Shown here: positions 1 to 5,015 of the stretch, piece by piece
Layout: every line of letters begins with the position of its first letter
How positions within the stretch are numbered: the stretch's first letter is position 1
From: Bacillota bacterium
GTDB taxonomy: Bacteria; Bacillota; Negativicutes; Sporomusales; UBA7701
Reading direction: 5' to 3'
Assembly (NCBI GenBank): GCA_023415075.1
Contig: JAEZLU010000068.1
Span: 1 to 5,015, forward strand
DNA: 5,015 nt
The notes under the pieces: model-generated
Databases searched by the model: none
Told to the model about the DNA's origin: nothing
Seen by the model: the letters and a program-made list of their open reading frames with translations, nothing else
Position numbers and translations under genes: made by a program

Positions 1-940
1 GGGCCGGGTCGCTGACGGTGATGAGGGTGGCGCCGGCATCCTTGAGGGCGGTGAGGGCGGCGGCGGTGACATCATTGACTTCACGGTGGACGGCGTCGGC
101 GCCGAAGAGGGTTTCGACGACGCCCAGGCGGGCCCCCGCCAGGGCCCCGGGGGTAAGGTGGCGGCTGTAGTCGGCGTCGGTGTAGCCGACGCTCCAGGCG
201 GTAGCGGTGTCGAGCGGGTCGTAGCCGGCGATGGCGGTGAGCACTTTGGCAGTGTCGGCGACGGTGCGGGCCAGCGGGCCGGCGGTATCCTGGGTAAGGG
301 CGTAGGGGACGAGGCCGGCGCGGCTCACGAGGCCGATGGTGGGTCGTAGGCCGACCAGGCAGCAGGCCGAGGCCGGCGAGCGCACCGAGTTGACAGTGTC
401 GCTGCCGAGGCCGGCGAGGCCGTAGCCGGCGGCCAGGCCGGCGCCGGTGCCGCCGCTGGAGCCGCCGGGGCTGCGGGTGAGGTCGTAGGGGTTCAGGGTC
501 TGGCCGCCGAGCGAGCTGACGGTCTCACCCCAGACGGCGAATTCGTGGAGATTGACTTTGGCGAGGATGATGGCCCCGGCTTCGCGCAGGCGGCGGGTGA
601 CGAAGGCGTCGGCCGGCGGCGTGTAGCCGGCTATACTCTGAGAGCCGGCGGTGGTCGGCATGTCTTTGGTCTGGATGTTGTCTTTGAGAAGGACGGGGAT
701 GGCGTGCAGCGGGCCGGTGAGGCCGCGGCGGCGAAGCTTGGCGTCCAGTTCGTCGGCCAGTTCGAGGGCCCGCGGGTTTACGGTAATGACGGCGTTAATG
801 GCCGGGCCACGTTTGTCGCAGGCGTCAATGCGGGCCAGGCAGGCGGCCACGAGGTCGCGGGCGGTGAGGTCGCCGGCCAGCATGGCGGCGTGGGCCTGCT
901 CAATTGTCAAGGTTTCCAGGGAGAAACTAGCCATAACCAT
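1..940 (-). CDS. Amidase-signature family hydrolase, 3' end outside window
   Basis: The frame is open from the ATG at 940 to the left edge: 313 codons, no stop. Family members usually have about 450-500 residues, so roughly a third (C-terminal) is missing. The amidase-signature Ser-cisSer-Lys triad is visible: Lys86 in IPVLLKDN, cis-Ser161 in SPGGSSGG, and nucleophile Ser185 in GSDTVNSVRSPAS. The 24-residue gap between the two serines matches the family (as in FAAH). A VGLRPTIGLVSRAGLVP block and TQDTAGPLARTVAD follow, both typical of the family. It should hydrolyse an amide to acid and ammonia or amine; the substrate cannot be read from the sequence. It is probably not GatA, because that subunit has GSDTGGSIRQPA where this has TVNSVRSPA, and no gatB or gatC is seen here. 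There is no signal peptide or membrane segment, so it is probably cytoplasmic. An in-frame ATG at 934 is an alternative start: the ribosome site is 4 nt from the first ATG and 10 nt from the second. The gene lies downstream of purL on the same strand, with a structured repeat between them. Confidence 0.92.
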   Translation of the reverse strand, partial: MVMASFSLETLTIEQAHAAMLAGDLTARDLVAACLARIDACDKRGPAINAVITVNPRALELADELDAKLRRRGLTGPLHAIPVLLKDNIQTKDMPTTAGSQSIAGYTPPADAFVTRRLREAGAIILAKVNLHEFAVWGETVSSLGGQTLNPYDLTRSPGGSSGGTGAGLAAGYGLAGLGSDTVNSVRSPASACCLVGLRPTIGLVSRAGLVPYALTQDTAGPLARTVADTAKVLTAIAGYDPLDTATAWSVGYTDADYSRHLTPGALAGARLGVVETLFGADAVHREVNDVTAAALTALKDAGATLITVSDPA

Positions 941-944
941 ACTT

Positions 945-950
945 CTCCTT
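945..950 (-). promoter_or_regulatory. Ribosome binding site of the amidase gene
   Basis: On the minus strand this reads AAGGAG, a full Shine-Dalgarno core. It lies 4 nt before the ATG at 940, which is tight, and 10 nt before the ATG at 934, which is slightly long. It therefore supports translation from this site but does not decide between the two starts. It begins 1 bp beyond the end of the intergenic inverted-repeat element. Confidence 0.8.
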
Positions 951-1022
951 CGAGGCTGCTTAGAAAGCTCCAGATGCAAGGCGCACCGGAAGAGCGCGCT
1001 ACCGTTGCCTCCGCGACCAATT

Positions 1023-1049
1023 TGTGCATACCACTTTGCACTTTGCACA
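1023..1049. repeat. Tandem 7-mer within a TGTGCA/TGCACA stem
   Basis: ACTTTGC occurs twice in direct tandem at 1033-1039 and 1040-1046. The second copy overlaps TGCACA (1044-1049), which can pair with TGTGCA (1023-1028) across a 15-nt loop. This segment is more AT-rich than its surroundings. With two copies only, it may be chance or a small replication-slippage duplication. Confidence 0.4.
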
Positions 1050-1072
1050 GGCCCGGTTTGACAGCATCGGCC

Positions 1073-1091
1073 GCGTACACGGGACGTACGC
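1073..1091. other. GCGTAC/GTACGC hairpin near the middle of the element
   Basis: A perfect 6-bp stem (GCGTAC at 1073-1078, GTACGC at 1086-1091) encloses the 7-nt loop ACGGGAC. It lies close to the centre of the 952-1201 element and may be the tip of the overall fold. Confidence 0.55.
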
Positions 1092-1129
1092 AAGCAAGCG
1101 CTCTGACGACGGCCCAGGACGGGCCTAGT

Positions 1130-1162
1130 CCCGACCGCGCCACGGATGGCATAGCGGTCGGG
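1130..1162. other. Strong two-part hairpin inside the intergenic element
   Basis: The outer stem is nine base pairs (1130-1138 with 1154-1162, core CCGACCGC/GCGGTCGG). The inner stem is four base pairs (GCCA 1139-1142 with TGGC 1147-1150), closed by the tetraloop CGGA. A 3-nt bulge, ATA at 1151-1153, separates the stems on one side. It is the most stable local fold in the gap and would form in RNA from either strand. There is no T run on either side, so it does not look like a standard intrinsic terminator. Confidence 0.7.
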
Positions 1163-1203
1163 GGGAGCACAACGCCGCAGATGGACTTTATAAGCGGCCT
1201 CCC

Positions 1204-4200
1204 TTATTTGAAGTAATCTATTCCGGAGACAAAGAGTTGCTGGTCCTTCTCGCCCGGCACGTTGATAGCCACGTTGGGGCTGATGCGCTCGGAGTGGGCC
1301 ATTTTGCCGAAGATGCGGCCGTCGGGGCTGGTGATGCCTTCGACGGCGGCAGCCGAGCCGTTGGGGTTGAAAGCGATATCGTTTGAAGGCTGGCCGGCGA
1401 GGTCGACGTACTGGGTGGCCAGCTGGCCGCCGGCGATGAGGCTGTCGAGGACGGCCGGGGTGGCTACGAAGCGTCCTTCGCCATGGGAGACGGCGATGGT
1501 GTGGATGTCGCCCACCTGGGCCCGGGCCAGCCAGGGTGAGAGGACGGAGGCCACGCGGGTGCGGACAAGGCAGGATACGTGGCGGCCGATGCGGTTGAAG
1601 GTGAGGGTAGGATCGTCGGCCTTGAGTTCGTCGACGATGCGGCCGTAGGGCAGCAGGCCGAGCTTGATGAGGGCCTGGAAGCCGTTGCAGATGCCGATCA
1701 TCAGGCCGTCGCGCGTTTCGAGGAATTCGCTCACCGCTTCTTTGACCCGCGGGTTGCGGAAGATGGTGGCGATGAATTTGGCCGAGCCGTCGGGCTCGTC
1801 GCCGGCGCTGAAACCGCCCGGCAGCATGATTATCTGGGAGCGGCCGATGTGGCGGACCATGGCGGCGAGGGAGTCCTCGACGTCGGCGGCCGTGAGGTTG
1901 CGGAAGACGAGGGTTTCGGCTTTGCCGCCGGCCCTCTCCCAGGCGCGAACGCTGTCGTATTCGCAGTTGGTGCCGGGGAAGACGGGGATGAAGACGCGGG
2001 GAGCGGCGACGGCCGCCGGCTTTTTGGCGCTGCGTTTTGTGTGGCTGACGACAGGCGGCAGGCTGGTGTCGCAGTCGCCGGTACGGGTCGGGAAGATGCC
2101 TTCGATGGGTGCCGTCCAGGCGGTGAGGGCCTCGTCGAGGCTGATGGCCAGACTACCGAGGGTGATGGCCGGCTGAGCCTGGGTGACGCCGAGCGTCCGC
2201 CAGGCGATATCGCCCAGGAGGGCGGCCGGATCGGCGGCGGCCGGCAGTTCGAGGATGAAAGAGCCGTAGTCGGGAGCGAAGAGGTCGGCCGGCTTTACCG
2301 TATCGACGAAGGCAAAGCCGATGCGGTTGCCGAAGGCCATTTTGCTGACGGCGGCGGCGACGCCGCCGTTCCGGACGGTATGGGAGGCCAGCACCTGGCC
2401 GCTTTTGATGAGTTCATGAATTTTGGCGAAGTTTTTCTTGAGGACGGTAAAGTCGGGCAAGTCGCTGGCGTCACGGGGGGCCGGAATAAGGACGACCTGG
2501 CTGCCGGCGGCCTTGAACTCCTGGGAGACGATATGGCCGACGGCGGCTGGGCAGAGGGCAAACGCCACCAGGGTGGGCGGCACGTGCATGTCCATAAAGG
2601 TGCCAGACATCGAGTCTTTGCCGCCGATGGCGGCTACGCCGAGCTCCTTCTGGGCCCGGTAGGCCCCGAGGAGGGCGCTGAACGGCTTGCCCCAGCGGCT
2701 GGGGTCCTTGGCGAGTTTTTCGAAGTATTCCTGAAGGGTGAGGCGGCAGCGACGGTAGTCGCCGCCAAGGGCGACGACCTTGGCGACCGCTTCGATTACG
2801 GCATAGAGGGCGCCGTGGAAGGGACTCCATTTGCCGATTGCCGGGTTGTAGCCGTAAGTCATGATGGTGGCGGTGGTGGTTTCGCCGTGGAGGACCGGCA
2901 GCTTGGCAACGAGACCTTCGGCCGGGGTGGCCTGGTGGAGGCCGCCGAAGGGCATGAGGACGGTCCCGGCGCCGATGGTGCTGTCGAAGCGTTCGACAAG
3001 GCCCTTCTGGCTGGCGACGTTGAGGTCTGCGAGAACCTCCAGCCAGGCGGCCTTTAGGTCGGCCGGGGCCGGCAGCGGGGCGAAGTAGCCGCCGGCCGCC
3101 GGGGCGGCGACGCTGACGCGGGTGGTCTGGCGGACGCCGTTGGTGTTTAGAAAATCGCGGCTGATGTCGACGATGGCCTGACCGCGCCAGAACATCTTGA
3201 GACGTTTGTCGGCGGTGACTTCGGCCACCGGGGTGACCTCGAGGTTTTCGGCGCGGGCGTAATCGCTGAAAGCGGCGGCATCGGCGACGGCAACGACCAC
3301 GGCCATCCGCTCCTGGGACTCGGAGATGGCCAGTTCGGTGCCGTCGAGACCGGCGTATTTTTTGGGGACGGCGTCAAGGTTGATGACAAGGCCTTCGGTG
3401 AGTTCGCCGACGGCGACGGCTACGCCGCCGGCGCCGAAGTCGTTCGATTTTTTGATGAGGCGGCTGACGGCCGGATGGCGAAAGAGCCGCTGGATTTTCC
3501 GTTCAGTGGGCGGGTTGCCTTTCTGAACTTCGGCTCCGCAGCTGGCCAGCGATTCCTCGGTGTGCTCCTTGGAGGAGCCGGTGGCGCCACCGCAGCCGTC
3601 GCGGCCGGTGCGGCCGCCGACCAGGAGAACGACGTCGCCGGGCACGGGCGAGGAACGGACGACGTTTTCGCGGGGGGCGGCGCCGATAACGGCGCCAATT
3701 TCCAGGCGTTTGGCGATAAAGCCGGGGTCGTATACTTCGGCCACCTGGCCGGTGGCCAGGCCGATCTGGTTGCCGTAGGAGCTGTAGCCGGTGGCGGCGG
3801 CGATGGTTATTTTACGCTGAGGCAGTTTGCCGGGCAGGGTTTCTTCGATGGGTGTCCGGGGGTCGCCGCTGCCGGTGACCCGCATGGCGGCGTAAACGTA
3901 GGAACGGCCGGACAGCGGGTCGCGGATGGCGCCGCCCAGGCAGGTGGCCGCCCCGCCGAAGGGTTCGATCTCGGTGGGGTGGTTGTGGGTTTCGTTTTTG
4001 AACATAACCAGCCATTCTTCGGTCCGGCCGTCAACGTCGACCGGGACGACAATGCTGGCGGCGTTGATTTCCTCCGACTCCTCGAGGTCGGGCAGCAGGC
4101 CCTGGCGCTTGAGCTCTTTCATGGCGATGGTGGCGATGTCCATCAGGCACATTTCTTTGTCCTTACCCTGATAGAGGGCGGCGCGGGCTGCCTGGTAGTC

Positions 4201-4968
4201 CCGGTAGGCGGCGGCTATCGGCGCGGCGGCCGGGCCAGAATCGATGGCGACGTCTTCGATGGCGGTGAGGAAGGTGGTGTGACGGCAGTGATCCGACCAG
4301 TAGGTGTCGAGGACGCGGATTTCGGTAAGGCTGGGATCGCGCTTCTCCTGATCGCGGAAGTAGGTCTGGCAAAAGGCGAGGTCGTCGGCGCTCATAGCCA
4401 GGCCGAGTTCGCTGCCGAGGGCGGCCAGGGCGGCGGCGTCCAGCGCCGTGAACCCTGCCAGCACCGGCACGGCCGGCGGCTCGTCGCTCTTCATCTCCAG
4501 GCTGGCCGGTTTGAGGAGCGAGGCTTCGCGGGATTCGACAGGGTTTATGCAGTACGCCTTGATGCGGACGAAGTCGCTGTCGCTGATGGTCCCTTTGAGG
4601 ACGATGACCTTGGCGGTGGCCACCGCCGGCCGGTCCTTCTGGGTAAGGATCTGGACGCACTGGGCGGCCGAGTCGGCCCGCTGGTCGTACTGGCCGGGCA
4701 GGTATTCCATGGCGAAGACCCGGTCGGGGCGGGCCAGGGGGAATTGCTCGTCGTAGGCGTCATCGAGGTTGGGCTCGGCGAAGATGGTGAGGCGGGAGCG
4801 GGCGTATTCGTCGGCGCTTAGGCCGGCGACGTCGTAGCGGTTCACGACCCGCACGGCCTCAAGGCCGGCGATGCCGAGGTTATGCCTGAATTCGTTCAGC
4901 AGGCTGTGGGCTTCGACGGCGTAGGCCGGCTTCTTTTCGACGAAGATCCGGCGGACAATATTTGGCAT
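1204..4968 (-). CDS. purL: Phosphoribosylformylglycinamidine (FGAM) synthase, single-chain form
   Basis: This 1254-residue enzyme converts FGAR, glutamine and ATP to FGAM, the fourth step of de novo purine synthesis, in the cytoplasm. Residues 1-160 form a PurS-like N-terminal part (RRIFVEKKPAYAVEA). The first synthetase half has DTYWSDHCRH (221-230), FKNETHNHPTEIEPFGG (323-339), a glycine-rich GGRTGRDGCGGATGSS (451-466) and SNDFGAGGVAVAVGEL (508-523). The second half has GGKDSMSG (782-789) and VRNGGVAAAVSKMAFG (865-880). A basic, alanine-rich linker (about 975-990) leads to a class I glutaminase domain: PVFPGTNCEYDS (995-1006), GGFSAGDE (1051-1058), nucleophile Cys1094 in GICNGFQ, and His1225 and Glu1227 in AHSERISPN. 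All key residues are present and the length is normal for single-chain enzymes. The start is set at 4968 because AAGGAG lies 8 nt upstream; an in-frame ATG at 4986 has no ribosome site and overlaps that AAGGAG region. The gene ends with TAA at 1206-1204, 2 bp from the intergenic element. Confidence 0.97.
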   Translation of the reverse strand: MPNIVRRIFVEKKPAYAVEAHSLLNEFRHNLGIAGLEAVRVVNRYDVAGLSADEYARSRLTIFAEPNLDDAYDEQFPLARPDRVFAMEYLPGQYDQRADSAAQCVQILTQKDRPAVATAKVIVLKGTISDSDFVRIKAYCINPVESREASLLKPASLEMKSDEPPAVPVLAGFTALDAAALAALGSELGLAMSADDLAFCQTYFRDQEKRDPSLTEIRVLDTYWSDHCRHTTFLTAIEDVAIDSGPAAAPIAAAYRDYQAARAALYQGKDKEMCLMDIATIAMKELKRQGLLPDLEESEEINAASIVVPVDVDGRTEEWLVMFKNETHNHPTEIEPFGGAATCLGGAIRDPLSGRSYVYAAMRVTGSGDPRTPIEETLPGKLPQRKITIAAATGYSSYGNQIGLATGQVAEVYDPGFIAKRLEIGAVIGAAPRENVVRSSPVPGDVVLLVGGRTGRDGCGGATGSSKEHTEESLASCGAEVQKGNPPTERKIQRLFRHPAVSRLIKKSNDFGAGGVAVAVGELTEGLVINLDAVPKKYAGLDGTELAISESQERMAVVVAVADAAAFSDYARAENLEVTPVAEVTADKRLKMFWRGQAIVDISRDFLNTNGVRQTTRVSVAAPAAGGYFAPLPAPADLKAAWLEVLADLNVASQKGLVERFDSTIGAGTVLMPFGGLHQATPAEGLVAKLPVLHGETTTATIMTYGYNPAIGKWSPFHGALYAVIEAVAKVVALGGDYRRCRLTLQEYFEKLAKDPSRWGKPFSALLGAYRAQKELGVAAIGGKDSMSGTFMDMHVPPTLVAFALCPAAVGHIVSQEFKAAGSQVVLIPAPRDASDLPDFTVLKKNFAKIHELIKSGQVLASHTVRNGGVAAAVSKMAFGNRIGFAFVDTVKPADLFAPDYGSFILELPAAADPAALLGDIAWRTLGVTQAQPAITLGSLAISLDEALTAWTAPIEGIFPTRTGDCDTSLPPVVSHTKRSAKKPAAVAAPRVFIPVFPGTNCEYDSVRAWERAGGKAETLVFRNLTAADVEDSLAAMVRHIGRSQIIMLPGGFSAGDEPDGSAKFIATIFRNPRVKEAVSEFLETRDGLMIGICNGFQALIKLGLLPYGRIVDELKADDPTLTFNRIGRHVSCLVRTRVASVLSPWLARAQVGDIHTIAVSHGEGRFVATPAVLDSLIAGGQLATQYVDLAGQPSNDIAFNPNGSAAAVEGITSPDGRIFGKMAHSERISPNVAINVPGEKDQQLFVSGIDYFK

Positions 4969-4976
4969 GCTTTTTA

Positions 4977-4982
4977 CTCCTT
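4977..4982 (-). promoter_or_regulatory. Ribosome binding site that sets the purL start
   Basis: The minus strand reads AAGGAG followed by an 8-nt spacer (TAAAAAGC) and the ATG at 4968. This ideal spacing selects that ATG over the in-frame ATG at 4986, which begins upstream of the site and has only AT-rich sequence before it. Confidence 0.85.
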
Positions 4983-4986
4983 GCAT

Positions 4987-5015
4987 GTTAATTGATAAGT
5001 TATTATTTTATTTTA
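4987..5015 (-). promoter_or_regulatory. AT-rich purL leader, possible promoter end
   Basis: Only 3 of these 29 bases are G or C, in sharp contrast with the GC-rich genes. Minus-strand hexamers such as TAAAAT (5015-5010) resemble a -10 box, but the -35 region would lie outside the window. It may be the downstream part of a promoter or simply an unstructured leader that favours ribosome access. No stem-loop or riboswitch can be recognised in so short a stretch. Confidence 0.3.

Larger units (their letters stand above)
952..1201. repeat. Structured intergenic element with ~30-bp imperfect terminal inverted repeats
   Basis: The ends are near mirror images. The left arm is 952-983 and the right arm is 1173-1201. 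Read inward, the arms share GAGGC, GCTTA, AAAG, TCCA, TGC and GGCG in the same order. They are separated by one T/C difference (T·G wobble when paired), one mismatch, a 1-nt bulge, a tandem GA mismatch and a 2-nt bulge. Inside are further stems: 991-997 with 1098-1104 (AGAGCGC/GCGCTCT), 1023-1028 with 1044-1049, 1073-1078 with 1086-1091, 1111-1115 with 1121-1125, and 1130-1142 with 1147-1162. No protein-coding frame in it looks real. The unit fills 250 of the 263 bases between purL and the amidase. It resembles, from memory only, dispersed intergenic repeats with ends like CCAGATGCAAGGCGC and GCCGCAGATGGACTTT seen in anaerobic bacteria. No target-site duplication is evident. It could be a non-autonomous mobile repeat, a structured RNA, or a processing or termination signal; the sequence does not decide. 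Confidence 0.75.

Noticed and set aside
86..349. Plus-strand open frame of 87 codons at the left end
   Set aside because: Antisense to the conserved amidase core; Gly-rich shadow composition.
1..940. GatA (tRNA-dependent amidotransferase subunit A)
   Set aside because: The nucleophile block TVNSVRSPAS and the following sequence differ from the GatA consensus, and no gatC or gatB partner is visible. A stand-alone amidase is more likely, though the C-terminus is unseen.
907..1170. Minus-strand 87-codon frame between purL and the amidase
   Set aside because: It sits almost entirely in the structured repeat and overlaps the amidase start in another frame. It has no clear ribosome site or recognisable motif.
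952..1201. CRISPR array, tRNA or complete insertion sequence
   Set aside because: There are no regularly spaced direct repeats, no cloverleaf was recognised, and there is no transposase frame. The unit is a single element with inverted ends.
1130..1203. Classical Rho-independent terminator for purL
   Set aside because: Strong stems exist, but none is followed by a run of T on the minus strand, so termination is not supported by sequence alone.
545..1216. Plus-strand open frame of 223 codons spanning the amidase start and the gap
   Set aside because: It runs antisense to the conserved amidase N-terminus and then through the inverted-repeat element; no recognisable protein features.
1579..3057. 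Long plus-strand open frame of 492 codons
   Set aside because: It lies wholly antisense to purL, which has full family motifs. Its Gly/Ala/Asp/Glu-rich product reflects the complement of GC-rich codons. No domain or convincing ribosome site was recognised.
3475..4821. Long plus-strand open frame of 448 codons
   Set aside because: Antisense to purL, with the same low-complexity Gly/Ala/Asp/Val composition. It is a shadow of codon bias, not a gene.

Overview
The window is GC-rich apart from its last ~30 bases. It holds two genes, both read leftward on the minus strand. The long gene (4968 down to 1204) is complete and encodes a 1254-residue single-chain phosphoribosylformylglycinamidine (FGAM) synthase, purL. 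The second gene (940 down to the left edge) encodes an amidase-signature hydrolase whose C-terminal third lies outside the window. The single-chain FGAM synthase is of the type found in Clostridia-like and Bacteroides lineages (from memory, FGAM synthase clade II). Together with strong AAGGAG ribosome sites and a GC-rich genome, this suggests an anaerobic Bacillota such as a Negativicute (Sporomusa relatives). That placement is inference only.

Layout, right to left in the direction of transcription: an AT-rich leader (5015-4987) with the purL ribosome site (4982-4977); purL (4968-1204); a 263-bp intergenic gap (1203-941); then the amidase ribosome site (950-945) and the amidase (940-1). The gap is almost entirely one structured element at 952-1201. 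Its ends form an imperfect inverted repeat of about 30 bp, and several further hairpins lie inside it. One end lies 2 bp from the purL stop codon and the other 1 bp from the amidase ribosome site.

The two proteins have no evident shared pathway. PurL performs the fourth step of de novo purine synthesis, using glutamine through its own glutaminase domain. The amidase hydrolyses an unknown amide. They may be co-transcribed, but the structured repeat between them could reduce or separate expression. The repeat is the most interesting item here. I recall very similar end sequences in intergenic repeats of anaerobic, GC-rich bacteria, but that recollection is unverified. All long plus-strand open frames (for example 1579-3057 and 3475-4821) are antisense shadows of purL.
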